Below, one piece after another: positions 54,017-62,640 of a stretch of DNA of 64,000 bases. The number at the start of each line of letters is the position of its first letter. Position 1 is the first letter of the stretch. Origin of the DNA: Streptomyces anulatus (GTDB taxonomy: Bacteria; Actinomycetota; Actinomycetes; Streptomycetales; Streptomycetaceae); the NCBI RefSeq assembly GCF_000721175.1, contig NZ_JOEZ01000022.1, forward strand, positions 1 through 64,000, given 5' to 3'. A model generated the notes under the pieces. The model worked only from the letters and a program-made list of their open reading frames with translations, made no database searches and was not told the origin of the DNA. The position numbers and the translations under genes were made by a program.

Positions 54017-55249
54017 TCAGCGCAGCGCTCCGAACACCGCCGCGAAGCCGTCCAGCGCCTGCGCCACATGGGCGAGCTCCAGGGGCTTCGCCGCGGTGAG
54101 GGACTCCGTCTGCTGCTGCGGCGTCGCCCCGAGCAGCGGGCCGGTGCCCAGGCGTACGCGCAGGGCGCCGAGCTCGTCCCCGAAGCGGTGTCCGCCCGGG
54201 GCCGGTGCGCCGAGCCGGTCGGTGAGGTACTCCTCCAGCTCCATGGAGTCCGTGACGCCCAGCTCCGCCAGCCGGGAGCGCAGCGGGCCGAGGTCGGCGT
54301 AGAGGTGGCGGCCCGCCTGCGGGGGGCGGGCCAGCGCGCCGGAACCGAGGACCACACGGTGGGCGGCGGCGGCGACCTGCGCCTGGAGCGCCGCGGCCCG
54401 CCGGATCCGGTCGCGTACGGAATCCGCCTCCCCCAGCGCGTGGGCGGCCGCGTGGGCGACCGGAGCCGCGACGAGAGCGCCCAGCGCGGTGAGGATGTCC
54501 AGGGTGCGGGCGTGCCGGACGGCTGCCCGGGCGGTGTCCGGGAAGCGGGCGACGGCGACCGGCCAGGCGGCGGGCGCGAGGGCTCCGGCCAGGTCGCCGA
54601 TGACCGTGACGTCGTCCGGGCACATCTCGGCGGGGCTGAGGAGGACGGTGTCGCGGGGCCGGTGCACGGTGTCGCGCCAGGTCTCGTCGCTGATGATGTG
54701 CAGCCCTTCGCCGATCGCCGCCTCGCAGGCCTCGCGGACCAGCTCGGGCGGTGCGACGGTGGCCGTGGGGTCGTCCACGACGGACAGCAGCAGCAGCTTC
54801 GGCCGGCCGCCCTCCGCCCGGACCCGGCGGACGGTCTCCAGCAGGGCGTACGGGTCGGGGACGCCGCCGCATTCGGCCGGGGTCGGCACCTGGTAGGCGG
54901 GCCGGCCCAGCAGCCGGGCCTGCGGCATCCAGGCGGCCGGGCAGGGGCGCGGCATGAGGACGTCGCCGCCGTGTGCGCCGATCAGGGCCAGGAGGAGCGG
55001 CTGGGCGCCGGGGGCGGCGGCGATGCTGCCCGCCGTGCCGTGCAGCCCGCGCCGGTCCCAGTAGCCGCGGGCCGCCTCGCGCAGGACCGGACCCCCGCCG
55101 GGAGGCTCAGGGCGGGTCCGGGCGGATGCGGCGGCGAGGACGGCGGCCAGTTCGGGGAGGACCGGGAGGCCGGGGTCGGGGGCGGGCGGCCCGTAGCGGA
55201 CGGGGCCGTGGTCCTCGTGTGCGGGTGCGTGGTCCTCGGTCCCGTGCAT
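54017..55249 (-). CDS. Aminotransferase class I/II-like protein lacking the PLP lysine
   Basis: 410 aa. The fold-type I layout is visible: G-G-G-P-V-L-R-E-A-A-R-G-Y-W-D-R-R-G, the cofactor region A-A-P-G-A-Q-P-L-L-L-A-L, P-R-P-C-P-A-A-W, and the conserved Asp/Glu strand I-I-S-D-E-T-W-R-D. Where the Schiff-base lysine should follow (S-x-x-K), the sequence is V-I-G-D-L-A-G-A-L-A-P-A-A-W-P-V-A-V with no Lys. Only two lysines exist in the protein, both far away. It is likely a non-catalytic relative, perhaps a sensor or scaffold. Single gene on the minus strand, convergent with the DedA gene. Confidence 0.8.
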   Translation of the reverse strand: MHGTEDHAPAHEDHGPVRYGPPAPDPGLPVLPELAAVLAAASARTRPEPPGGGPVLREAARGYWDRRGLHGTAGSIAAAPGAQPLLLALIGAHGGDVLMPRPCPAAWMPQARLLGRPAYQVPTPAECGGVPDPYALLETVRRVRAEGGRPKLLLLSVVDDPTATVAPPELVREACEAAIGEGLHIISDETWRDTVHRPRDTVLLSPAEMCPDDVTVIGDLAGALAPAAWPVAVARFPDTARAAVRHARTLDILTALGALVAAPVAHAAAHALGEADSVRDRIRRAAALQAQVAAAAHRVVLGSGALARPPQAGRHLYADLGPLRSRLAELGVTDSMELEEYLTDRLGAPAPGGHRFGDELGALRVRLGTGPLLGATPQQQTESLTAAKPLELAHVAQALDGFAAVFGALR

Positions 55250-55560
55250 CCGGCCCTCCTCCGCCGCTCGTCACTCACCGTCGCCGTACGCCCGCCCGGT
55301 CATCGGGTCCGGGTCCGGGCCGGTGGCCTCCGACTTCTCCACGTCCGCGTCCGCCGGCTTCGTCGTCGCGGCCCCTGGCTCCTTCGGTCACGGCCCCTGG
55401 CTTCTTTATACGGAGGTTCCGGGCGGCCCGCCCGCCCGATCGCGCACCCGCGCCGGCGGCCGTCACCACATGGGCTGTTCCGCCGGTCGGTGGCGGCACG
55501 TAACCGTGGTCTCAGCGCGCCTGCTGGTTCAGCGTGGCCCGGCCGGGTATTCGCTGAGCC
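55250..55560. other. 311-nt divergent intergenic region
   Basis: Lies between the aminotransferase-like gene (minus) and the PAP2-kinase fusion (plus). It contains a 15-nt direct repeat (CGGCCCCTGGCT, copies near 55368 and 55390) followed by TTTATAC, which may be part of a promoter. No gene seen. Confidence 0.35.
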
Positions 55561-57066
55561 ATGTCCACACCGAGAACCTCATCCGCCGCCCCCGCCGCCG
55601 ACCGGTTGCGCGGCTGGCTGCAAGGACGGGACCTGGCCGTCTTCCGGAGCGTCGCGGACCGGCACTGGCCGGGCGCCGATCCGCTGCTCCCCGGACTGAG
55701 CCGGAGCGCCAACCACGGGCTGCTCTGGTTCGGGGCGGCGGCCGGGATCGCGGCCCTCGGCAGCAGTGCGCGCTCCCGGCGGGCCGCGCTGCGCGGGGTG
55801 GCGTCCCTCGCCGTGGCCTCGGCGGCGATCAACACGGTCGGCAAGCGGGCGGTGCGCCGCGAGCGGCCGATCGTGGACCTGGTGCCGGTGGTGCGGCAGC
55901 TCAAGCGGCAGCCGATCACCACCTCCTTCCCTTCCGGCCACGCCGCGTCGGCCGCGGCCTTCGCCACCGGGGTGGCCCTGGAGTCCAGGGGCTGGGGCGC
56001 GGTCGTGGCCCCGCTCGCGGTGGCCGTGGCCGCCTCCCGGGTCTACACCGGCGTCCACTATCCGGGCGATGTGCTGGCGGGCGCGGCGCTCGGTGTGGGA
56101 GCCGCGTTCGCCCTGCGCGGGGTGGTGCCCACCCGGGGCCAGCTGCCCGCTCCCGGCCGCCCGCCCGGCGAGGCCCCGGCGCTGCCCGCCGGGAAGGACC
56201 TCGTCGTGGTGGTGAACCAGGAGTCGGGCACGGCCGCCGCGACCGCGTCGCTGGTGCGCGAGGCGCTGCCCGCGGCGGAGGTGGTGGAGGTGCCTCCCGA
56301 GGAGCTGTCGGCGGCTCTGGACCGGGCGGCGGGCCGGGGCCGGGCGCTGGGGGTCTGCGGCGGCGACGGCACGGTGAACCTGGCGGCCTCCGTGGCGGCG
56401 ACGCGCGGGATGCCGCTGGCGGTCTTCCCCGGCGGCACGCTCAACCACTTCGCCTACGACCTGGGCATCGAGACCGTCCACGACACCGCCACCGCCCTCA
56501 CCGCGGGCGATGCGATCCGGGTGGACCTCGGCCGCTTCCGGCCGGGACCGAAGGGCCCGGACGGGGCGGACGGCCATTTCCTCAACGCCTTCTCGCTGGG
56601 CGCCTACCCGGACCTGGTGCGCACCCGGGAACACTGGTCACCGCGGATCGGCGGCTGGCCCGCGGGCGTCCTCGCGGCGTTCCACGTACTGCGCGGCCAG
56701 CGGCCGCTGGAGGCCGAACTGCAGGGCCGCAGGCGTCCGTTGTGGCTGGTCTTCGTCGGCAACGGGCTCTTCCAGCGGGTGGGCCCCGCCCCGGGCCGCC
56801 GCCACAACCTGGCGGACGGTCTGCTGGACGTCCGGGTGGTGCACGGCGGGCGGGGGCCCGCGCTGCGCCTGCTGGCGGCCGCGGTGGCGGGACCGCTGAC
56901 CCGCTCTCCCGCCCATGCCGCGGTGCGGCGGCGCCGGGTGCGGATCGGTGGCCTCGCACCGGGGACGCCGTACGCGTACGACGGTGAAGTGGCCCACTCC
57001 GGCACGGAACTGATGATCGACAAGCTGCCGGAGGCGCTGACCGTCTACTGCCCGATGCCGGTCTGA
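55561..57066 (+). CDS. Fusion of PAP2 phosphatase and diacylglycerol kinase catalytic domain
   Basis: 501 aa. Residues about 50-190: PAP2 domain with K-R-A-V-R-R-E-R-P, P-S-G-H-A-A-S-A-A-A-F and S-R-V-Y-T-G-V-H-Y-P-G-D-V, the full acid phosphatase signature. Residues about 215-501: diacylglycerol/sphingosine kinase fold with V-V-V-V-N-Q-E-S-G, G-V-C-G-G-D-G-T-V-N, P-G-G-T-L-N-H-F-A-Y-D-L-G and the end P-Y-A-Y-D-G-E-V. It unites removal and addition of lipid phosphate in one chain, probably for phosphatidic acid or undecaprenyl phosphate turnover. The fusion is known in actinobacteria. Confidence 0.92.
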   Translation: MSTPRTSSAAPAADRLRGWLQGRDLAVFRSVADRHWPGADPLLPGLSRSANHGLLWFGAAAGIAALGSSARSRRAALRGVASLAVASAAINTVGKRAVRRERPIVDLVPVVRQLKRQPITTSFPSGHAASAAAFATGVALESRGWGAVVAPLAVAVAASRVYTGVHYPGDVLAGAALGVGAAFALRGVVPTRGQLPAPGRPPGEAPALPAGKDLVVVVNQESGTAAATASLVREALPAAEVVEVPPEELSAALDRAAGRGRALGVCGGDGTVNLAASVAATRGMPLAVFPGGTLNHFAYDLGIETVHDTATALTAGDAIRVDLGRFRPGPKGPDGADGHFLNAFSLGAYPDLVRTREHWSPRIGGWPAGVLAAFHVLRGQRPLEAELQGRRRPLWLVFVGNGLFQRVGPAPGRRHNLADGLLDVRVVHGGRGPALRLLAAAVAGPLTRSPAHAAVRRRRVRIGGLAPGTPYAYDGEVAHSGTELMIDKLPEALTVYCPMPV

Positions 57067-57186
57067 CACCCCAGGACCACTCGTCCGCATCGCAAGACAC
57101 CCATCTCACCATCCGACATGTCGGCGTACGGTTGTTCCTGTCGCCGCGCCTGCCGGCGCGAGGTTTTCGGGAGAGGACGTAACGCC

Positions 57187-57996
57187 ATGCCGAAGGAGAC
57201 CGCCGTGTACACGCACGGCCACCACGAGTCGGTCCTGCGCTCGCACCGCTGGCGGACCGCCGCCAACTCGGCGGCGTATCTCCTCGACGAACTCCACCCC
57301 GGTCTGGCGGTGTTGGACGTGGGTTGCGGCCCCGGAACCATCACCGCCGATCTGGCCGCGCTGGTCGCGCCGGGCCGGGTCACCGCGGTGGACACCACCA
57401 CCGGCATCCTCGGCCAGGCCGCCGCGGTGGCGGCCGAACGAGGCCTGGAAAACGTCGAGTTCGCGGTGGCCGACGTCCACGCCCTGGATTTCCCCGACGA
57501 CTCGTTCGACGTGGTCCACGCCCACCAGGTACTCCAGCACGTGGGCGACCCGGTCCAGGCGCTGCGCGAGATGCGGCGCGTCTGCCGTCCCGGCGGTGTG
57601 GTCGCGGCGCGCGACAGCGACTACGCGGCGATGACCTGGTATCCGGAGGCTCCCGGTCTCGACCGGTGGCTGAACGTGTACGGCCGGGTGGCCCGCGGCA
57701 ACGGCGGCGAGCCCGACGCCGGCCGCAGGCTCCTGTCGTGGGCGCGGCGGGCCGGGTTCACCGACATCACCCCGACCGCGGCCGCCTGGTGTTTCGCCAC
57801 CCCGGAGAGCCGCTCCTGGTGGAGCGGTCTGTGGGCGGACCGTACGACGGACTCGGTCTACGCGGAGCTGGCCGTCCGGGGCGGCCATGCGAGCGCCGAG
57901 CAGCTCACGGCCATCGCCGGGGCGTGGCGCTCCTGGGGCGAGGAGGGTGACGGCTGGTTCATGGTCCCGCACGGCGAGGTGCTCTGCCGGACGTGA
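57187..57996 (+). CDS. Class I SAM-dependent methyltransferase (UbiE-like)
   Basis: 269 aa from ATG 57187. Motifs: V-L-D-V-G-C-G-P-G-T-I-T-A-D-L, V-T-A-V-D-T-T, D-V-V-H-A-H-Q-V-L-Q-H-V-G-D-P and R-V-C-R-P-G-G-V-V-A-A-R-D-S-D-Y. The A-R-D-S-D-Y motif and H-H-E-S-V-L-R-S-H start are typical of a common actinobacterial subgroup of unknown substrate. Co-directional with the PAP2 fusion but 120 nt away. Confidence 0.9.
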   Translation: MPKETAVYTHGHHESVLRSHRWRTAANSAAYLLDELHPGLAVLDVGCGPGTITADLAALVAPGRVTAVDTTTGILGQAAAVAAERGLENVEFAVADVHALDFPDDSFDVVHAHQVLQHVGDPVQALREMRRVCRPGGVVAARDSDYAAMTWYPEAPGLDRWLNVYGRVARGNGGEPDAGRRLLSWARRAGFTDITPTAAAWCFATPESRSWWSGLWADRTTDSVYAELAVRGGHASAEQLTAIAGAWRSWGEEGDGWFMVPHGEVLCRT

Positions 57997-58012
57997 CGTC
58001 AGCCGGCCCTCA

Positions 58013-58504
58013 TCAGGGGCGGTGCCATTCCATGATGTGACCGGTCGCCCGGAACCGCTCGTTGCCCGCGAGCTTCCCGGTCCTCGTCTCGACGACCACG
58101 AAGCCCGCGCTCTCGTAGAGGGCGCGGGCGCTGTCGTTCCCGGCCAGGACCGTGCACTCGATCCCGGCGGAGTCGGCGGCCTCCAGGGCATGGCTCAGCA
58201 GGATCCGTCCGATCCCCTGACGGTAGCGGGCCGGGTCGACGTACAGCCAGGTGAGCTCCGCGTCCGCGTACGCGGCGAAGCCGGCGACCACCGGCTCGGA
58301 GCCGTTCCGCACCTCGGCCACCCAGAGCGCCCCGTCGAACAGCCCCTCCCCCTCGTACGTCTCGGCCAGCGTGAGGAAGGCGTCCACGCCGACGGAGGCG
58401 CGCAGCTCGTCCAGGCGCGCGGCGTCGTGGATGCGGGCGATCGCGTCCCAGTCCTCACGCCGGTAGGCCCGCACGGTGACCTCTGATGGCGAAAGTCGTT
58501 CCAT
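58013..58504 (-). CDS. GNAT family N-acetyltransferase
   Basis: 163 aa from ATG 58504. Acetyl-CoA binding motif A: L-T-W-L-Y-V-D-P-A-R-Y-R-Q-G-I-G-R-I-L-L-S-H-A-L, with the later N-D-S-A-R-A-L-Y-E-S-A-G-F. It transfers an acetyl group to an amine; the substrate is unknown. Convergent with the methyltransferase gene (16 nt apart) and divergent from the VOC gene. Confidence 0.93.
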   Translation of the reverse strand: MERLSPSEVTVRAYRREDWDAIARIHDAARLDELRASVGVDAFLTLAETYEGEGLFDGALWVAEVRNGSEPVVAGFAAYADAELTWLYVDPARYRQGIGRILLSHALEAADSAGIECTVLAGNDSARALYESAGFVVVETRTGKLAGNERFRATGHIMEWHRP

Positions 58505-58601
58505 GGGAACGACCCTGGCACCGCCCCCGGACCGGAGCAAGAGGATTTCGGCGGACCCGAATCGATCACGCCCGCGGCGGCCGCCAACTACCCTCGTACA
58601 C

Positions 58602-58955
58602 ATGGAGATCCTCGGAACCACGCTGCGTATCTGCGTCGACGACCTGGAGGCCTCGGTGGCCTTCTACGAGGGGCTGACGGGCACGTCCGCCCTGCGCTTC
58701 GAGCGCGGTGGGGTGTCGGTGGCCGCGATCGGCTGCTTCCTGTTGATGAGCGGGCCGGAGTCGGAGCTGGAGGTGTTGCGCAAGGTGGGTGCGACCATCG
58801 CCGTCAAGGACGTCGACGAGGCGAACGCGGCGCTGACCCGGGCGGGCGCGCGCGTCATCGCGGGGCCGGTGCCGACCCCGGCGGGCCGCAACCTCATCGC
58901 CCTGCACCCGGACGGCTCGGTCTTCGAGTACGTGGACCGCAACGTCACCGTCTGA
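58602..58955 (+). CDS. VOC family protein (glyoxalase/bleomycin resistance fold)
   Basis: 117 aa from ATG 58602. One beta-alpha-beta-beta-beta pair: L-R-I-C-V-D-D-L-E-A-S-V-A-F-Y-E-G-L-T-G and the end I-A-L-H-P-D-G-S-V-F-E-Y-V-D. It may be a small metal-dependent dioxygenase, isomerase or ligand-binding protein. Confidence 0.87.
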   Translation: MEILGTTLRICVDDLEASVAFYEGLTGTSALRFERGGVSVAAIGCFLLMSGPESELEVLRKVGATIAVKDVDEANAALTRAGARVIAGPVPTPAGRNLIALHPDGSVFEYVDRNVTV

Positions 58956-59000
58956 CCGGCCGCCCGGGGCACGTCGATCACTCCTGGGGCGGGCCCCTGC

Positions 59001-59053
59001 GCGAGCTGTGGGCGTCCGGCAGCGGCCGTCGCTGACGGACGCCCACAGCTCGC
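59001..59053. terminator. Very long hairpin after the VOC gene
   Basis: Arms 59001-59018 and 59036-59053 are fully complementary. After one mismatch an inner CAGCG/CGCTG stem (59020-59024, 59030-59034) extends it to about 23 bp with a 5-nt loop. It likely terminates transcription from either side. Confidence 0.8.
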
Positions 59054-59303
59054 CGGGGATTCCGGCCCCTTCACGCGGACCGGCGACCTCGAACCCGGCG
59101 TCGAAGACCTCGCGGGCCGCCTCGGTGCCTCCCGGCTGGTGGCAGCCCGGGACGGTGCCGGGGGCCGGGGGGCCGCGGCCCGAGGCTGGACGGGGCGTCG
59201 CGGACCACGATCGTACGCATGCGGCCCGTGCTCGCCGCAGCGGGCCGTGGCCCCCAAGCGGATTCGTGGGAGCCCGCGAAGCGGCCGGGGCGCGGGCTCC
59301 TCG
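59054..59303. other. Intergenic stretch, possible decayed gene on the minus strand
   Basis: The minus strand encodes G-G-T-E-A-A-R-E-V-F-D-A-G-F-E-V-A-G-P-R-E-G-A-G-I-P-G-E, which looks protein-like but has no start and runs into the hairpin. It is perhaps the tail of a lost gene. Nothing else recognised. Confidence 0.3.
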
Positions 59304-59543
59304 TCACTTCCCCCGGCGGCGGAAGAGGTAGCCGCCGCAGCCGAGGCCGATGAGGAACATGGCCAGCAGGGCGAACCAGAGGGGCATCGTCACCTCGGGG
59401 ATCAGCACCCGGATGGTGACCTCGTTCGTGTTCACGCAGATGAACACGATGACGAGCACGACCAGCACACCGACCACGATGCGCCCCGGAGTGAGCCACC
59501 CCTTGGCCCTCGCGGTACCGCTCGATACGTCCCTGGGGCTCAT
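59304..59543 (-). CDS. Small LapA-like (DUF1049) membrane protein
   Basis: 79 aa with two membrane segments (about 20-38 and 54-72). The middle reads C-V-N-T-N-E-V-T-I-R-V-L-I-P-E-V-T-M-P-L-W, which is the F-x-x-x-N-x-x-x-V loop of LapA/YciS-type proteins, and it ends G-G-Y-L-F-R-R-R-G-K. The family is involved in envelope lipid homeostasis in Gram-negatives; its role in actinobacteria is not known. Confidence 0.85.
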   Translation of the reverse strand: MSPRDVSSGTARAKGWLTPGRIVVGVLVVLVIVFICVNTNEVTIRVLIPEVTMPLWFALLAMFLIGLGCGGYLFRRRGK

Positions 59544-59681
59544 GGTCCGGCCCTTCCGCTCGCTCCTCGCCGTCCGGCCCGCCGACGTGCGCGCGACCGC
59601 CCCCGGGATGCCAGCATGTCCGGCGGCCGGGTTCGGGGGGCGGTCCTGTACGGCCGTTCGGGTGAACGGGAGTGCCGGGCG

Positions 59682-61469
59682 TCAGCCGGACGGGACCACC
59701 GGGAGCTCCAGTACGCCGGTGTCCTCGGGGGCGTGGACGACGGTGACGGGCTTGATGCCCCGGTTGCCGAAGTACGCGGTGTCGCTGGCGGCGATCACGA
59801 ACTCCAGACGGTGCCCCGTTCCGTACCGGTGGACGATGCCGGGCAGCTCCACCGTGAAGGGCCGGGTGACGTCGGGGACCCGGACCGGGGAGACGAGCCG
59901 GTTCACCAGCGTACGGCTGCCGTCCGGCGCGACGTCGTAGACCTTGGCGAACAGGACGAGCTTGTCGGAGGCGTCGCCGCTGTTCTGGACCCGTTCCGCC
60001 TTCGGGGAGAGCACCTTCAGGGTGGCCTTCGGCGCGCCGACGACGTCGAGGGGTGCGGTGAGGGGTTCGCTGCGCCAGCCGAGGTAGGTGCCCCTGGTGT
60101 CGTACGGCTCGGGGTCGGGCAGTCCGATCAGCGGGGCGACGGAGCTCTCGGAGTGGCTGGTGGGCACGAGCTGGTTGGTGTACCGGCGGCTGCCGCGCGC
60201 CACCTTCGCCCGGTTGTCGACGAGTTTGCCGTCGCCGGAGAGGTACAGGGACTGCGAGAGGGCGGGGACGCCGGCGGCCGAGCCGTAGCCGCTCCGCCAG
60301 GCGCGGTAGTAGGAGAAGGCGGGTCCGGTGTCGGTGTCCGTCTTCTTGTGGAGGTAGCGGTCGAACCAGGCCAGGACCCGCTGTCCGACGTGGCTGGTCT
60401 CCAGATCGCCCTGGCTCAGGTCGAGTTCGCCGGGGACCAGGCCGCCGCTGTGCCCCCAGGACTGCCAGATCATCTTCGTCTCGGTGCCCTGCGCCTTGAG
60501 CGTCCGGTAGGTGGCGGTGGCCTCGTTGAGGTTGAACAGGCTGTCCGCCTGGCCCTGGACGATGAGGGTGGGGGCCTTGACCCGGTCGAGGTAGGAGACG
60601 GGCGAGACGCTGCGGGCGTAGGCGAGCATCTCCTCGGCCTTGTCGGCGGGGTAGCGGCCCGAGTTCAGCAGCCGGATGGTCTCGCAGGCTCGGGTGGCGA
60701 AGTGCAGGCAGTCCAGCCGGTTGATCCGGGACGGGTCCAGGCTCGGGTTGAGGAGTGGCTGGCCTTCGCCGATCAGGTAGAAGCCGTTGGTCCACTGCCA
60801 CTTGAAGACGCCGGGGGTGCCGGGAGTGCCGGGAGTGCCGGAGGTGCGCGCCCCGGTGTTGTTGGGGGCGAGTGCGTAGCCGAGGTCGTTCCAGGTGATC
60901 AGCGGGACGAGGGCGTCGACGCGGGGGTCGACGGCGGCGGTGGCCAGCTGGATCGCGCCGCCGTAGGAGCCGCCGATCATGCCGACGCGCGGGTCGCCGT
61001 CGGCGTCCTGGGTGACGTAGTCGGCCTTGGTCCCGTCGTCGGCCGCGCGGACTCCCCCGAGGAAGTCGAGCAGTTCGGTCGCGGCCCTGCCGTCGATCCC
61101 GGGGTCGTCGAGGGTGATCAGGCAGCCGGACTTCCCGAAGCCGAGGCCGGAGTAGACGAGCCCGACGTAGCCACGCTCGGCGAAGGCCTCGCCGATGACG
61201 TCGGTGGTGCCGTCGGACTTGCTGCCGCCGAAGCCGTTGGTCGCGAGGACGGCGGGGGCGGGGCGGTCCGCGTCGGTCCCGGCGGGCCGGTAGAGATCGG
61301 CGTCCACCGTGCAGGTGCGGTCGCCCGCCTCGACGGTGAACGTCAGCGGGGTGACGGTGTACGGATCCGCCTCGGCGTGGGCCGGGCCGGCGAGGACGAG
61401 GGGGGCGACGAGGGCCGCCCCGGCGACCGCGACGAGCGGGCCGCGCACTCTGGAAACAGCACCTGACAC
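59682..61469 (-). CDS. Secreted CocE/NonD (X-Pro dipeptidyl-peptidase S15) family hydrolase
   Basis: 595 aa from GTG 61469 (GGAGG 6 nt upstream). Signal peptide ends near A-G-P-A-H-A. Alpha/beta hydrolase with nucleophile Ser in M-I-G-G-S-Y-G-G-A-I-Q, Asp in V-Q-G-Q-A-D-S-L-F-N and His in Q-S-W-G-H-S-G-G, followed by a C-terminal jelly-roll (P-L-D-V-V-G-A-P-K). It cleaves peptides after proline or small esters outside the cell. A three-fold G-T-P insertion near residue 215 is encoded by a 9-bp repeat. A TetR-type palindrome lies just upstream. Confidence 0.9.
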   Translation of the reverse strand: MSGAVSRVRGPLVAVAGAALVAPLVLAGPAHAEADPYTVTPLTFTVEAGDRTCTVDADLYRPAGTDADRPAPAVLATNGFGGSKSDGTTDVIGEAFAERGYVGLVYSGLGFGKSGCLITLDDPGIDGRAATELLDFLGGVRAADDGTKADYVTQDADGDPRVGMIGGSYGGAIQLATAAVDPRVDALVPLITWNDLGYALAPNNTGARTSGTPGTPGTPGVFKWQWTNGFYLIGEGQPLLNPSLDPSRINRLDCLHFATRACETIRLLNSGRYPADKAEEMLAYARSVSPVSYLDRVKAPTLIVQGQADSLFNLNEATATYRTLKAQGTETKMIWQSWGHSGGLVPGELDLSQGDLETSHVGQRVLAWFDRYLHKKTDTDTGPAFSYYRAWRSGYGSAAGVPALSQSLYLSGDGKLVDNRAKVARGSRRYTNQLVPTSHSESSVAPLIGLPDPEPYDTRGTYLGWRSEPLTAPLDVVGAPKATLKVLSPKAERVQNSGDASDKLVLFAKVYDVAPDGSRTLVNRLVSPVRVPDVTRPFTVELPGIVHRYGTGHRLEFVIAASDTAYFGNRGIKPVTVVHAPEDTGVLELPVVPSG

Positions 61470-61494
61470 GAAGACCTCCACACCGAGGACACCC

Positions 61495-61506
61495 TACCGA
61501 CCGGTA
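61495..61506. promoter_or_regulatory. TetR-type operator candidate upstream of the S15 hydrolase gene
   Basis: TACCGACCGGTA, arms TACCG/CGGTA around two bases, 26 nt before the start codon. It is similar to many TetR-family operators in Streptomyces. No tetR gene is in the window next to it. Confidence 0.4.
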
Positions 61507-61680
61507 AGTGTTGGGCCGCGCTCCTGCTGTGACGCAGCTCATTGCCGTGTCAACGTATCGGTAAGCGGTTCTTGACGGACGTTCACGTTCCGCGCGCGAA
61601 CGCCACATCCGGATGCCCGCGCGGACAGCGGCGCGGGCACGGACGCGGCGGCGGATACGGGTGGGGCGGCCGAGGAGGGC

Positions 61681-62640
61681 TCAGCGCAGGGCGGGGGTCT
61701 CGACGGTCAGCGTGCAACGCCCGCCGTCCGCCGGTGCGTCGAGCACCCCGGGCACGCCCAGGGGGATCGTCAGCGCGGTCGGGCCGTGGCCGAAGCCCAG
61801 TTCCTCGACCACGGGTATGCCCAGCGGGCCGAGCCGGTCGGCGAGCACGGCGCGGACCTTCTCGTACGGTCCGCACTCCTGCCAGGAGCCGCAGGCCACA
61901 CCGGCGGCCCCGTCCAGGGCTCCGGACCGCAGCAGCCGGGTGAGGAATCCGTCGAGCCGGTAGGGCTCCTCCCCCGTGTCCTCGATCACCAGCAGTCCGC
62001 CGCGGGTACGGGTCCTGCCGCCCGGGGTGCCGGTGTCGGAGGCGAGCAGGCTGACGCACCCGCCGTACAGGATGCCCCGCGCCCGGCCCGGGACCAGGGC
62101 CCCGGCCGATTCCAGGCCGAGGGTGCGGACGGTCTCGGGTTCGAAGAGCGTGGCGCGCAGGTGCTCACGGGTCGTCGCGTCCTTCAGGAACGTCTCGGTG
62201 GCGACCATCGGCCCGTGCAGGGTCGCGAACCCGGCCCGCAGGGCGAAAGCCTCGTGCAGAACCGTGATGTCGCTGTAGCCGACGAACGCCTTGGGCCCGG
62301 CGGCCCGGACCGCCGCCCAGTCGACCAGGTCGACCATCCGGTGCGCGCCGTATCCTCCCCGGGCGCACAGCACGGCCTCCACCAACGGGTCGCACCACGC
62401 CTCCTGGAGGTCCGCCGCACGGTCCGCGTCCGCACCGGCGAGGTAGTCCAACTCCGGGTGTGCGTCACGGACATGGGGGCCGACGACGGGTTCGAGGCCC
62501 CAGTCGCGCAGGACGGCGAGACCCTCCTCCAGCCGGTCGGCGGGCACGGGGCCGCTGGGTGCGACGACGGCGACCCGGGAGCCGGGGCGCAGCCGGGGCG
62601 GCCGGGCGAGGGTCGCCGGGTCATGGCCCTCACGGGTCAC
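61681..62640 (-). CDS. LD-carboxypeptidase (peptidase S66 family)
   Basis: 319 aa from GTG 62640 in a GTGA overlap with the upstream peptidase gene. Motifs: V-A-V-V-A-P-S-G-P-V, the nucleophile-type region A-R-G-G-Y-G-A-H-R-M-V and F-V-G-Y-S-D-I-T, Glu in L-V-I-E-D-T-G-E-E-P-Y and His in G-F-G-H-G-P. It removes the terminal D-amino acid from muropeptides, or acts on related peptides such as microcin-like compounds. It is coupled to a prolyl oligopeptidase. Confidence 0.9.
   Translation of the reverse strand: MTREGHDPATLARPPRLRPGSRVAVVAPSGPVPADRLEEGLAVLRDWGLEPVVGPHVRDAHPELDYLAGADADRAADLQEAWCDPLVEAVLCARGGYGAHRMVDLVDWAAVRAAGPKAFVGYSDITVLHEAFALRAGFATLHGPMVATETFLKDATTREHLRATLFEPETVRTLGLESAGALVPGRARGILYGGCVSLLASDTGTPGGRTRTRGGLLVIEDTGEEPYRLDGFLTRLLRSGALDGAAGVACGSWQECGPYEKVRAVLADRLGPLGIPVVEELGFGHGPTALTIPLGVPGVLDAPADGGRCTLTVETPALR

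Noticed and set aside
59071..61608. 845-codon open frame on the minus strand, overlapping the S15 hydrolase in another frame
   Set aside because: Shadow frame of the S15 hydrolase and LapA-like genes; Arg/Pro-rich composition and no motif.
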